Below, one piece after another: positions 20,248 to 28,789 of a stretch of 64,000 nt of DNA. The stretch is from Pseudomonadota bacterium (lineage in GTDB: Bacteria > Pseudomonadota > Gammaproteobacteria > Burkholderiales > Burkholderiaceae_C): assembly GCA_023460715.1 (NCBI GenBank), contig JAEWPH010000014.1:1-64000 (forward strand), read 5' to 3'. The notes beneath the pieces are model-generated. The model ran no database searches. It was not told the origin of the DNA and worked only from the letters and a program-made list of their open reading frames with translations. The position numbers and the translations under genes were made by a program. Each line of letters starts with the position of its first letter. Within the stretch, counting starts at the first letter, position 1.

Positions 20248-21255
20248 TCAGCCGGCCGCGGGCCCCTGCGCTGTGCGACGCGTCCGGTACAGCTCCAGCC
20301 ACAGCGCGATGCGTGCCTTCACCGGGCTCAGTCCCTGCGCATCGACAGGCAGGGCATCCGTCGGCCTGGCAAGCACGCGGCCCAAGGTGCAGCGCGTCGT
20401 CACCCGCACGGCCACGCCCGCGGCCTGCGCGCGCAGCAAGGCAGCCTCCAGCGCGTGGTGCAGTGTGCCGTTGCCCGTGGCCGCCACCACCAGACCCGCC
20501 ACGCCGTCGGCCACCAGCAGATCCACCACACGGCCATCGGCGCCGGAATGGTTCATGACGATCTCGACGCGCGGCCAGACAGGCAAAGCGGAAGGCGCCG
20601 CGGTCCCTTCAGAGGAGCCACCCGTGACGCCCGGGCCCAGGGCGGCGTTCACCGGCCAGGCGTGCGCCATGCGCACCCGCCCCTCCTCCACCCAGCCGAG
20701 CGGCCCCTGCTCTCCCGAGTCGAACGCATCGATGCGATAGGGATGCACCTTGCGCACCGAAAGCGCGCCGTGCACGGCGCCGGCCGCCACCACCACCACG
20801 CCACGGGCGCCGGGCATGGCGGCCACGGCCACCGCATCCAGCAGGTTCTGCGGGCCGTCCGGCACGAGGGCCGTCGCCGGCCGCATGGCGCAGGTCAGCA
20901 CCACGGGCTTGCGCGCATCCAGCAGCGCATGCAGGAACCAGGCGGTCTCTTCGATCGTGTCGGTGCCGTGCGTGATGACCAGACCCGCCACGGTCGGATC
21001 CGCCAGATGGTGCGCGCAACGGGCGGCCAGCGTCAGCAGCACGTCGAACGGCATGTCCTTGCTGTCCACCTGCGCCACCTGTTCGGACACCAGCGCGCCA
21101 CCCGCCAGCGCCGCCAGGACGGGGACGGCATCCAGCAACTGCTGCACACCGACCTGCGCCGCGGTGTAGCCGATGTTGTCGCCCGCATTCGCCGCCGTGC
21201 CGGCGATGGTCCCGCCGGTGCCCAGCACCACAATTTTTCCTGCGCCCACTTGCAT
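20248..21255 (-). CDS. L-asparaginase (bacterial-type)
   Basis: 335-residue asparaginase/glutaminase-family enzyme that hydrolyses asparagine to aspartate and ammonia. Both catalytic threonine motifs are present: LGTGGTIAG (residues about 11-19) and ITHGTDTIEETA. No signal peptide is visible, so it is probably cytosolic. The AAGGG ribosome site abuts the ATG at 21255 but stands six bases before the GTG two codons in, so that GTG may be the real start. Its 5' end lies ten bases from the first of the two lexA SOS boxes. Confidence 0.88.
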   Translation of the reverse strand: MQVGAGKIVVLGTGGTIAGTAANAGDNIGYTAAQVGVQQLLDAVPVLAALAGGALVSEQVAQVDSKDMPFDVLLTLAARCAHHLADPTVAGLVITHGTDTIEETAWFLHALLDARKPVVLTCAMRPATALVPDGPQNLLDAVAVAAMPGARGVVVVAAGAVHGALSVRKVHPYRIDAFDSGEQGPLGWVEEGRVRMAHAWPVNAALGPGVTGGSSEGTAAPSALPVWPRVEIVMNHSGADGRVVDLLVADGVAGLVVAATGNGTLHHALEAALLRAQAAGVAVRVTTRCTLGRVLARPTDALPVDAQGLSPVKARIALWLELYRTRRTAQGPAAG

Positions 21256-21264
21256 CCCTTAAAA

Positions 21265-21284
21265 AACTGGTAAAAAATACAGGT
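21265..21284. promoter_or_regulatory. SOS (LexA) box 1
   Basis: AACTGGTAAAAAATACAGGT fits the CTG-N10-CAG LexA consensus with an A/T-rich core. It is adjacent to a second box and between the divergent asparaginase and lexA genes. Confidence 0.75.
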
Positions 21285-21303
21285 ACTGGATTAAAAAACA
21301 GTC
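21284..21303. promoter_or_regulatory. SOS (LexA) box 2
   Basis: TACTGGATTAAAAAACAGTC fits TACTG-N8-CAGT closely. It overlaps box 1 by one base and ends 36 bases before the lexA ATG. Paired boxes upstream of lexA are typical of autoregulation. Confidence 0.8.
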
Positions 21304-21339
21304 CAGCCAGCCCACTCTTTGAACGCACTGGAACACCCC

Positions 21340-22014
21340 ATGCTCGACAGTCCCAAGCTCACGGCCCGCCAGCAGCAGATTCTGGACCTGATCCAGACCG
21401 CCATCGCCCGCACCGGCGCGCCGCCCACCCGGGCCGAGATCGCCGCAGAGCTGGGCTTCAAGTCGGCCAACGCGGCCGAAGAGCATCTGCAGGCCCTTGC
21501 CCGCAAGGGCGTCATCGAGCTGGTCAGCGGCACCTCCCGGGGCATCCGGTTGCGCAGCGATACGGTTCGCTCCATCAACGCAGCCCGCGGCACCCAGTTC
21601 CATCTGCCCATTCCCGGCCTGTCGCAGCTCGTGCTGCCCTTGGTCGGCCGCGTGGCGGCAGGGTCTCCGATTCTCGCCCAGGAACATGTGGACCAGAGCT
21701 ACACCATCGAGGGCAGCCTGTTCCAGCACAAGCCCGACTACCTGCTCAAGGTGCGCGGCATGTCCATGCGCGACGCCGGCATCATGGACGGCGATCTGCT
21801 GGCCGTGCAGTCCACACGCGACGCGCGCAACGGCCAGATCATCGTGGCCCGCCTGGGCGACGACGTGACGGTCAAGCGCCTGCGCCGCACGGCCAGCGCC
21901 ATCGAGCTGCTGCCCGAGAACCCCGACTACCCCGTGATCACCGTCCACCCGGGCGAACCGTTCGAGATCGAAGGCCTGGCGGTCGGCCTGATCCGCAACA
22001 CCATGCTCATGTAG
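21340..22014 (+). CDS. lexA: LexA repressor
   Basis: 224-residue SOS repressor and self-cleaving protease. The N-terminal winged helix (about 1-70) contains [13 protein letters not shown] and [12 protein letters not shown]. The cleavage site is Ala107-Gly108 in GRVAAGSP, with catalytic Ser142 (RGMSMRDAG) and Lys179 (DVTVKRL) in the peptidase S24 domain. The ATG at 21340 gives the normal N-terminus. Two tandem SOS boxes upstream indicate autoregulation. Confidence 0.97.
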   Translation: MLDSPKLTARQQQILDLIQTAIARTGAPPTRAEIAAELGFKSANAAEEHLQALARKGVIELVSGTSRGIRLRSDTVRSINAARGTQFHLPIPGLSQLVLPLVGRVAAGSPILAQEHVDQSYTIEGSLFQHKPDYLLKVRGMSMRDAGIMDGDLLAVQSTRDARNGQIIVARLGDDVTVKRLRRTASAIELLPENPDYPVITVHPGEPFEIEGLAVGLIRNTMLM

Positions 22015-22258
22015 GCGTCCCCGCAGCGCGCCGTAGGTGGCGGGCGTCTGGTCGGGTGGAGGCCGAGTGCGGTAACCGTACTCAGTTCCCACCGGTCAAC
22101 CCTGCGGCATCGCGCTGTTCGCAAATCCTGCCTGTGTTCAATCCTCCTGGCTGAAGCAAGTGGGCCATCGAGAGAAATCTCCCTGGGCGGTACGAACCCG
22201 GGGCGGTGGAACTCGCTCGTCCGCATGCCCAGGCATCAGCAACCGCTGGAGTTTTCAC

Positions 22259-22684
22259 ATGGCAATGGCCTTGCTCACCATCTCTTCCCTCTCTCAACCT
22301 GTGCGCGCCCTGGGCCGCTGGTTCAGCCGCAATCTGCCGAATGCCGGCAGCCAGGCGAAGCGCACCTCTCCCCCGGCTGCCAGCGCACTGCGGCCTGCCA
22401 CGGCGCAGCACGGTCCGGGGGTTCACCGGCCAGGTCTGTGGATGGCGTTGCCCGGCTCATGCGTCGCTACCGACGGACGCTCCCGCGCTGCCGCCAATGC
22501 CGAACGCTTCGGTACGCCGGCGCCCATTGCCACGCTGCGGCCCGCCGCGTCCCCACGCCGTACGGTGCGCGTGGTACGGCACACGAACGCCGGCGATCCC
22601 AGCCGGCTCATGATCTCAGGCCGCATGGCCGACGTCTGCGCTGAACTGGACCGGCTCGTCGCGCGCGAAGCGGCCCAGCGGTAA
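22259..22684 (+). CDS. Hypothetical protein downstream of lexA
   Basis: 141-residue protein of unknown function. The N-terminus (MAMALLTISSLSQPVRALGRWF) may be a short amphipathic or membrane-interacting helix, the middle is low complexity, and the C-terminal 30 residues (LMISGRMADVCAELDRLVAR) look like a conserved motif of small Burkholderiales proteins (recollection, not checked). GGAG at 22248-22251 is seven bases before the ATG at 22259. It lies about 245 bases after lexA; SOS control is not evident. Confidence 0.6.
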   Translation: MAMALLTISSLSQPVRALGRWFSRNLPNAGSQAKRTSPPAASALRPATAQHGPGVHRPGLWMALPGSCVATDGRSRAAANAERFGTPAPIATLRPAASPRRTVRVVRHTNAGDPSRLMISGRMADVCAELDRLVAREAAQR

Positions 22685-23225
22685 GCCACCGCCTCCACCC
22701 GCACTGCCCGCTGCGCGTCGCTGGCTGGCTGGTTGCTGGTCGGTCGAAGCGGAAGTCGGGCCACCGGGCCGCTCTGCAGCCCTGCAGTCCGCAGTGAAGC
22801 GGCCCCGCAAGCAGCATGCCGGCCCCCCATCGCCCCGACGCGATGCCGAGCGCACGGACGCCAACAGCCGATCAGGCCTGCATCCGGTCCAGCGTGACGG
22901 GGCTCTTCCAGAACGGCTTCACGGTGAAGCCACCGCCCGCATACCAGCCTCGCTCCCAGCCACGGTCCGCTTCTGGCGCTGGCTCTGGCTCTGTGCTAGC
23001 CCCAACGGAGAGCCGCATCGGCCTTCGCCTGTGACTTCGCTGCGCGGTCTCATCGCTTTGCTGCTTTGCTTTGCTGCTCCGTCGTTGTGCCGTGGTCAGC
23101 CTCCACCGCCTGAGTCACTTTGCCCCATTGAGCGGTCGCAATAAATATTCATAATCGATGCATGTTTAAGCGGCGCGATAGACATCTTTGAAGCAGCGTC
23201 AAAGCCCAGACCACGAAAGACCGGT
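22685..23225. other. Mostly non-coding region between hypothetical gene and alternative oxidase
   Basis: 541 bases holding one small gene candidate (22872-23018, minus) and an A/T-rich stretch (about 23138-23175) directly upstream of the alternative oxidase. GATGCATGTTTAA at 23157-23169 resembles the left half of an NsrR operator, but no matching right half is at the proper spacing. Nothing else is recognisable. Confidence 0.5.
22872..23018 (-). CDS. Candidate small protein (48 aa)
   Basis: Short reading frame from ATG at 23018 to TGA at 22872. The product is an acidic/Pro start (ASTEPEPAPEADRG) followed by an aromatic-rich, Gly-rich C-terminus (GWYAGGGFTVKPFWKSPVTL). Codon third positions in the second half are nearly all G or C, as in neighbouring genes, and four Trp/Tyr within ten codons would be unusual in a random antisense frame. 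GAAGG lies just before the start. No family is recognised; function unknown. Confidence 0.5.
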   Translation of the reverse strand: MRLSVGASTEPEPAPEADRGWERGWYAGGGFTVKPFWKSPVTLDRMQA

Positions 23226-23879
23226 ATGACCGACTCCACCTCTCCCCGCCCTCTTGAAATCCACCACCCTGTCTCTGGCCTCTCGGACCGGATCGCCCGG
23301 GGCACCACCTTGGCCCTTCGCTTTTTGGCGGACACCTTCTTCGCCAAGCGCTACGGCAACCGCGCCATCGTGCTCGAGACCGTTGCGGCGGTGCCCGGCA
23401 TGGTGGGAGGCATGCTGGTCCATCTGCGCTGCCTGCGCTGGATGATCGACGACCACGGATGGATCCGCACCTTGCTCGACGAGGCGGAGAACGAGCGCAT
23501 GCACCTGATGGTGTTCCTGGAGATCGCCAAGCCCAACTGGTTCGAGCGGTTCGTGATTCTGACGGTGCAGGCCCTCTTCTTCGTCTTCTTCTTCGCGCTC
23601 TACCTGTTCTCCTCCCGCACGGCGCACCGTCTGGTGGGCTATTTCGAAGAAGAAGCGGTCGTCAGCTACACGCGCTACCTGGCTGAAATCGACGCAGGGC
23701 GGGTGGAGAACATCGCGGCGCCGCAACTCGCCATCGACTACTGGCATCTGCCCGCCCAGGCCCGCCTGCGTGACGTCGTTCTGGCGGTGCGCCTGGACGA
23801 GGCGGGCCACCGCGATGTCAACCATGGGTTCGCCGATGTCCTCGCCCGCGGTGACAAGCTCGGGTCGGTCGCGCACTGA
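23226..23879 (+). CDS. aox: Alternative oxidase (cyanide-insensitive ubiquinol oxidase)
   Basis: 217-residue di-iron membrane oxidase that passes electrons from ubiquinol to oxygen without pumping protons. The six expected iron ligands are visible: Glu51 (LETVAAVPGM), Glu90 and His93 (NERMHL), a Glu at 141-143 (FEEEAV), and Glu192 with His195 (DEAGHRDVNH). Two hydrophobic helices (about 50-70 and 108-128) anchor it in the membrane. It is monocistronic, after an A/T-rich promoter region. In other bacteria AOX responds to nitric oxide (Vibrio); that is only a suggestion here. Confidence 0.93.
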   Translation: MTDSTSPRPLEIHHPVSGLSDRIARGTTLALRFLADTFFAKRYGNRAIVLETVAAVPGMVGGMLVHLRCLRWMIDDHGWIRTLLDEAENERMHLMVFLEIAKPNWFERFVILTVQALFFVFFFALYLFSSRTAHRLVGYFEEEAVVSYTRYLAEIDAGRVENIAAPQLAIDYWHLPAQARLRDVVLAVRLDEAGHRDVNHGFADVLARGDKLGSVAH

Positions 23880-24022
23880 GACGGACCACGGCCACCGCCC
23901 GCAGCGCGGCACGGTGTCTGGCGGCCATCGCCGGGCGCACGCCGCAGGAGTGACGGCGCCGGGTGCGCGCCGGCAGAGGCGCCCCTTTCAAGCGAGCCCG
24001 TCCGCCCCGGTTGCGCCGCCGC

Positions 24023-27000
24023 TCAGCTGTTGAGCTGCGCCCACAGCTTGTCCAGCCGCTTCACGCTCACGGGCTGCGGCGTCCGCAGCTCCTGGGCGAA
24101 GAAGCTCACGCGCAGTTCCTCCAGCAGCCAGCGCAGCTCTTGCATGCGCACATCGACCGCGCCTTTGCGCTCTGCCACCAGGCGCCAGTAGCGCTGCTCC
24201 TGCGGGCGCAGTTCGGCCAGCTTGGCCGCATCGCGGGCCGGGTCTGCGCGGTATTTGTCCAGGCGCAGGGTGATGGCCTTGAGGTAGCGCGGAAAGTGCG
24301 CCAGCTGGGCCCAGGGCGCCGCGGCGATGAATGTCTTGGGCATCAGCCGCTGCAGTTGCTGCTGCGCGTCCTGCGTGGCGTCGGGCGCATTCTTGGTGTC
24401 CTTGATCTTGCGCACGGCGGCGGCGTACTCCACCAGGATGGTGCCCGCCAGGCGGGCGACCTCGTTGGCGATCAGCGTCAGCCGGCCCCGGCCCTCGTCC
24501 ACCCGGCGCTTGAAGTCGGCCTCGTTGGTGGGCAAGGGGTCTTGCAGGAAGGCGCGGTCCAGCGCCACGTCGATGATCTGGGCGCGCAGTTCTTCCTGCG
24601 TGCCCAGCGGCATGTAGGCCACGGCCATCTTCTGCAGATCTGGGATGTTCTTTTCCAGGTACTTGAGCGCATCCTTGATCTGCAGCGCGAAGAGACGCCG
24701 CAGCCCGGCACGGTGCTTGGCCGCGGCCACCTCGGGCTCGTCGAACACCTCGATGGTCACGGCGTCGCCGCCGTCGATGAGCGCCGGAAAGCCGATCAAC
24801 GTCTGGCCGGCCTTGCGGATCTCCATCAGCTCGGGCAGTTCGCCGAAGGTCCACGCGGTGTAGCGCGCGTCGGCCCTTTGCGCGACCTTTTCCGCGGGCG
24901 CCGCCGTGCGGGCGGCCCCCGCAGGCGAAGCGCCGGCGGGCTTGCCTGACGCTATGCTTTTAGTAGCTTCATGCGCTTTTCCACCCTCAGATTCACGGTC
25001 TTTCGTATCTGAATTGCCCTGTACACCAGCGCCTCCAGCTATCTTTAATGAAGCAAGCGCCTGGAACGCGCCGCGCGCCTTGGCGCCCCACTCGGCCTTC
25101 AGGGCCCCCAGGTTGCGGCCATGGCCCAGCTGGCGACCGTGCTCGTCCACCACGCGGAAGTTCATGAACAGGTGCGGGCTCAGCATGTCGAGCTTGAAGT
25201 CCGCCCGCTTCACGTCGAGCGAGGTTTCATCGCGCACCTGCTTGAGCAGCGCGTCCACCAGGCTGCCGTGGCCGAAGCGCTCGGGCGCGTTGAACAGCTC
25301 CGCGATGCGCGCCGCGCTCTCGGGCAGCGGCACGAAGCGGCTGCGCGGGCGCTGCGGCAGGCTCTTCAGCAGCGCCTGGACCTTGGCTTGCAGCATGCCG
25401 GGCACCAGCCATTCACAGCGCTCTTCGCTGACCTGGTTGAGCACGAACAGCGGCACGGTCACGGTGATGCCGTCGCGCGCATCGCCGGGCTCGTGCAGAT
25501 AGCTGGCGGCACAGTCCACGCCACCCAGGCGCACGGTCTTGGGGAAGGCGTTGCCGGTGATGCCGGCCGCCTCGTGGCGCATGAGCTCTTCGCGCGTGAG
25601 CTTGAGCAGGTCGGGGTTACCGCGCGCCGCATCGCGGTACCAGGCCTCGAAGCCCGCGCCCGTGCACACATCCGCCGGCAGCTGCTGGTCGTAGAAGGCG
25701 TAGATGAGTTCGTCGTCCACCAGCACGTCCTGGCGGCGCGACTTGTGCTCCAGCTCTTCCACCTTGGCGATGAGCTTATGGTTGGCGGCCAGAAAAGGCA
25801 GCCGGGTCTCCCACTGCCCGTTCACCAGCGCTTCGCGGATGAAGATGTCACGCGCGGCGTACGGGTCGATCTTGCCGAAATTCACCCGCCGGTTGTTGTA
25901 GATGACGATGCCGTACAGCGTGGCACGCTCCAGCGCCGAGACCTGCGCGGCCTTCTTCTCCCAGTGCGGGTCCAGCATCTGCTTCTTCAGCAGGTGGCCG
26001 CCGATCTGCTCGATCCACTGCGGCTCGATGGCGGCGATGCCGCGGCCGAACAGGCGCGTGGTCTCTACCAGCTCGGCCGCCACGATCCAGCGCCCGGGCT
26101 TTTTGTTCAGGTGCGCGCCCGGGTGCTTGTAGAACTTGATGCCGCGCGCGCCCAGGTACCAGTCTTCCTCGTCGCTCTTCACGCCGATGTTGCCCAGCAG
26201 GCCGGCCAGCATGGACAGGTGGATCTGCTCGTAGCTCGCGGGATTCGTGTTGAGCTTCCAGCGGTGTTCCGTCACCACGGTCAGCAATTGCGTGTGGATG
26301 TCGCGCCATTCGCGCAGCCGACGGATGCTGATGAAGTTCTGCCGCAGCAGCGACTCGTACTGCCGGTTGCTGAGCTTGTGCGTGGGTTGCTGAGCCGCTG
26401 TGACTGCGGCCGTGTCCGCCGGTTCATGCGCGGCCGTCAACCGCTGCGCCACGGGCAGGCTGGCCTGCGCGCGCGTACCCTGCTTCGCGGCCTTGATGGC
26501 GGCGTCTTTCTGCGCGCGGGCCGAAGGCAGCGTGGGCACCCCGCCGCGCGCCTCGTTGATCCACTTCCACAGCTTCAGGTAGCCGCTGAATTCGCTCTTC
26601 TCGTCGTCGAACTTGGCATGCGCCTGGTCCGCCTGCTGCTGCGCCTCCAGGGGCCGGTCGCGCACGTCCTGCACGCTCAAGGCGCTGGCGATCACCAGCA
26701 CCTCGTCCAGCGCCTGGCGGTCGCGCGCTTCCAGAATCATGCGGCCCACGCGCGGGTCCAGCGGCAGGCGCGACAGCTCCACGCCCATGGGCGTGAGCTC
26801 GTTGGCGTCGTCCACCGCGCCTAACTCGCCCAGCAATTGGTAGCCGTCGGCAATCGCGCGGCCCGACGGCGCCTCGATGAAGGGGAACTGCGACACGTCG
26901 CCCAGGTGCAGCGACTTCATGCGCAGGATGACGCCGGCCAGCGACGAGCGCAGGATTTCCGGGTCGGTGAAGCGCGGCCGGCTGTTGAAGCCCGCCTCGT

Positions 27001-28144
27001 CGTACAGGCGGATGCAGATGCCGTTCGCCACGCGGCCGCAGCGGCCGGCGCGCTGGTTGGCCGCGGCCTGGCTCACGGGCTCGACCAGGAGCTGCTCCAC
27101 CTTGCTTCTGAAGCTGTAGCGCTTGACGCGCGCGGTGCCGGCATCGATGACGTATCGCACGCCCGGCACCGTGAGCGACGTCTCGGCCACGTTCGTGGCC
27201 AGCACGATGCGCCGGCCCGTGTGGCCGGCGAAGATGCGGTCCTGCTCGGCCTGCGACAGGCGCGCGAACAGCGGCAGCACCTCGGCATTGCGCATCACGG
27301 GCTGGTGCGCCAGGTGCTTGCGCAGGTGGTCGGCCGCCTCGCGGATCTCGCGCTCGCCGGGCAGGAAGACCAGGATGTCTCCGCTGGCGTTGCCCGCCCA
27401 GAGTTCGTCCACCCCGTCGGCAATGGCCTCGTTCATCCCGTAGTCGCGCGAATCCTCGAACGGGCGGTAGCGCTGCTCGACCGGGAAGGTCCGGCCGGAC
27501 ACATAGATGATCGGCGCGGGCCCCTTGGCGGACTCGAAGTGCTTGGCGAATCGGTCTGCATCGATGGTGGCCGAGGTGACGACCACCTTCAGATCCGGCC
27601 GGCGCGGCAGGATCTGGCGCAGGTAGCCCAGCAGAAAGTCGATGTTCAGGCTGCGCTCGTGCGCCTCGTCGATGATGATGGTGTCGTAGGCCTTCAGCAG
27701 CGGGTCGGTCTGCGTCTCGGCCAGCAGGATGCCGTCCGTCATCAGCTTGACCGAAGCATCGCGCGACAGGCGGTCCTGGAAGCGCACCTTGAAGCCGACC
27801 ACGTCGCCCAGCGGCGTTTTCAGTTCTTCGGCGATGCGCTTGGCCACGCTGCTGGCGGCGATCCGCCGCGGCTGCGTATGGCCGATGAGCTGGCCCTTGG
27901 TGCCCGGTTTGGCGTTGCATTTGCCCCGCCCCAGCGCCAGCGCGATCTTGGGCAGCTGCGTGGTCTTGCCGGAGCCCGTTTCGCCGCAGACGATGATCAC
28001 CTGGTGCTGCTGCATCGCAGCCATGATTTCGTCACGCTTGCCCGACACGGGCAGCGACTCGGGGAACTCGATACGCAAGGGGGCGGTGGTGGCGCGCTGC
28101 GGTGCGGCGGCAGGCGCGGAAGAGGATGGCACGGATTCGGTCAT
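24023..28144 (-). CDS. hrpA: ATP-dependent RNA helicase HrpA
   Basis: 1373-residue DEAH-box helicase, longer than the ~1300-residue E. coli protein. Motifs are GETGSGKTTQ (Walker A, near residue 53), IDEAHERS (DEAH), TSATID, and the RecA2 motif QRAGRCGRV, followed by HA2, OB-fold and DUF3418 regions. The extra length includes residues about 1031-1090, a Glu/Lys/Ala-rich linker whose DNA contains two mini-element copies in opposite orientation. An ATG at 28156 is an alternative start. HrpA helps resolve stalled ribosomes and RNA structure (family knowledge). Confidence 0.94.
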   Translation of the reverse strand: MTESVPSSSAPAAAPQRATTAPLRIEFPESLPVSGKRDEIMAAMQQHQVIIVCGETGSGKTTQLPKIALALGRGKCNAKPGTKGQLIGHTQPRRIAASSVAKRIAEELKTPLGDVVGFKVRFQDRLSRDASVKLMTDGILLAETQTDPLLKAYDTIIIDEAHERSLNIDFLLGYLRQILPRRPDLKVVVTSATIDADRFAKHFESAKGPAPIIYVSGRTFPVEQRYRPFEDSRDYGMNEAIADGVDELWAGNASGDILVFLPGEREIREAADHLRKHLAHQPVMRNAEVLPLFARLSQAEQDRIFAGHTGRRIVLATNVAETSLTVPGVRYVIDAGTARVKRYSFRSKVEQLLVEPVSQAAANQRAGRCGRVANGICIRLYDEAGFNSRPRFTDPEILRSSLAGVILRMKSLHLGDVSQFPFIEAPSGRAIADGYQLLGELGAVDDANELTPMGVELSRLPLDPRVGRMILEARDRQALDEVLVIASALSVQDVRDRPLEAQQQADQAHAKFDDEKSEFSGYLKLWKWINEARGGVPTLPSARAQKDAAIKAAKQGTRAQASLPVAQRLTAAHEPADTAAVTAAQQPTHKLSNRQYESLLRQNFISIRRLREWRDIHTQLLTVVTEHRWKLNTNPASYEQIHLSMLAGLLGNIGVKSDEEDWYLGARGIKFYKHPGAHLNKKPGRWIVAAELVETTRLFGRGIAAIEPQWIEQIGGHLLKKQMLDPHWEKKAAQVSALERATLYGIVIYNNRRVNFGKIDPYAARDIFIREALVNGQWETRLPFLAANHKLIAKVEELEHKSRRQDVLVDDELIYAFYDQQLPADVCTGAGFEAWYRDAARGNPDLLKLTREELMRHEAAGITGNAFPKTVRLGGVDCAASYLHEPGDARDGITVTVPLFVLNQVSEERCEWLVPGMLQAKVQALLKSLPQRPRSRFVPLPESAARIAELFNAPERFGHGSLVDALLKQVRDETSLDVKRADFKLDMLSPHLFMNFRVVDEHGRQLGHGRNLGALKAEWGAKARGAFQALASLKIAGGAGVQGNSDTKDRESEGGKAHEATKSIASGKPAGASPAGAARTAAPAEKVAQRADARYTAWTFGELPELMEIRKAGQTLIGFPALIDGGDAVTIEVFDEPEVAAAKHRAGLRRLFALQIKDALKYLEKNIPDLQKMAVAYMPLGTQEELRAQIIDVALDRAFLQDPLPTNEADFKRRVDEGRGRLTLIANEVARLAGTILVEYAAAVRKIKDTKNAPDATQDAQQQLQRLMPKTFIAAAPWAQLAHFPRYLKAITLRLDKYRADPARDAAKLAELRPQEQRYWRLVAERKGAVDVRMQELRWLLEELRVSFFAQELRTPQPVSVKRLDKLWAQLNS
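24951..24998 (+). repeat. Mini-element copy B1 (inside hrpA)
   Basis: GCTATG at 1-6, TTTTAGTAG at 8-16, CTTCATGCGC at 17-26 and TTTTCC at 27-32 match the family at exact spacing; the right end (GATTCACGG) has drifted. It lies antisense in hrpA, in the non-conserved linker at residues about 1050-1065. Confidence 0.6.
25007..25054 (-). repeat. Mini-element copy B2 (inside hrpA)
   Basis: On the minus strand: GCTTCA at 1-6, AAAGATAG at 9-16, CTGGAGGCGC at 17-26, GGC at 37-39, AATTCAGAT at 40-48. It faces copy B1 across eight bases inside the same HrpA linker (residues about 1031-1046). Confidence 0.5.
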
Positions 28145-28789
28145 GAAGGACGGCATTATCCAAGTCCGCCTACCCCAGCGTGCGCGCGGCCGCAGTTGTC
28201 ACGCCGGCCATCGGACTTTAGGGCCGCAAGCGCATGCACCCGTTTGCGGCTCTGCAGACCTAGAGCTTCTACCAACACACTCCTTCAAAAATAAAAATAG
28301 ACTCTATCCGTTAGCCACATTAACGATGCGCCGACGAAATCAATTGTCATGATACAGCGGGCGCGCAAGCCCAGCGCAGCGTGGCACAAAGGAGCCAGGA
28401 TGACAGCTTCAGCGACTCCGCAGGCATCACGAAGACGGCGCCCTACGCGCCTGACGGCACCGCCCCCTTCGGCGGGGACACCGCACGCAGGCCGATGTCG
28501 GCGCTCAGACGGCGCCATGCGGATGCGTGACGCCTGATCGGACCCCGGGCGAGCCACGCCGGCGACACCTGAGCCGCGGCGCCCATCCAGCCCGCGCAAG
28601 GGCCCCACAAGGCCCCATCAGGCGCGGGTGAACACACCGACCACCACCTCAAACCGGGCACAGCCCACGGTTTGCGCCCCACCTACGGAAGGGCCGGCCC
28701 TCCGGCCGCCCCAAGCCGTGACCTGCAGCGCCGGCGCCGTCGCGCACGGCATGGACGACTGTTTGCCCCCAGATCGGAAGGAGACTCCC
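28145..28789. other. Gene-free region between hrpA and porin
   Basis: 645 bases with no convincing gene. It holds the hrpA promoter side, an A/T-rich block (28262-28350) that may carry promoters, and a CCGCC/GGCGG hairpin at 28460-28475. A short frame after AAAGGAG at 28391 has poor codon bias and was not called. Confidence 0.5.

Noticed and set aside
20440..20470. GCGCTGGAGGC match to the mini-element in the asparaginase gene
   Set aside because: The other anchors (GCTAT, ATAG, GCGC) are absent and the residues encoded are conserved in the enzyme family.
22794..23144. 116-codon plus-strand frame before the alternative oxidase
   Set aside because: Random-looking Arg/Pro-rich start; the opposite-strand 48-residue frame in the same place has better codon bias.
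23157..23191. NsrR-like site before the alternative oxidase
   Set aside because: The GATGCAT half and the ACATCTT sequence are 21 bases apart, far from the few bases expected for an NsrR palindrome.
25121..26824. 567-codon plus-strand frame opposite hrpA
   Set aside because: Antisense shadow with no recognisable domain.
28400..28537. 45-codon frame after AAAGGAG between hrpA and porin
   Set aside because: Despite a ribosome-site-like sequence, the codon third positions are not biased and the product is Arg/Pro noise.
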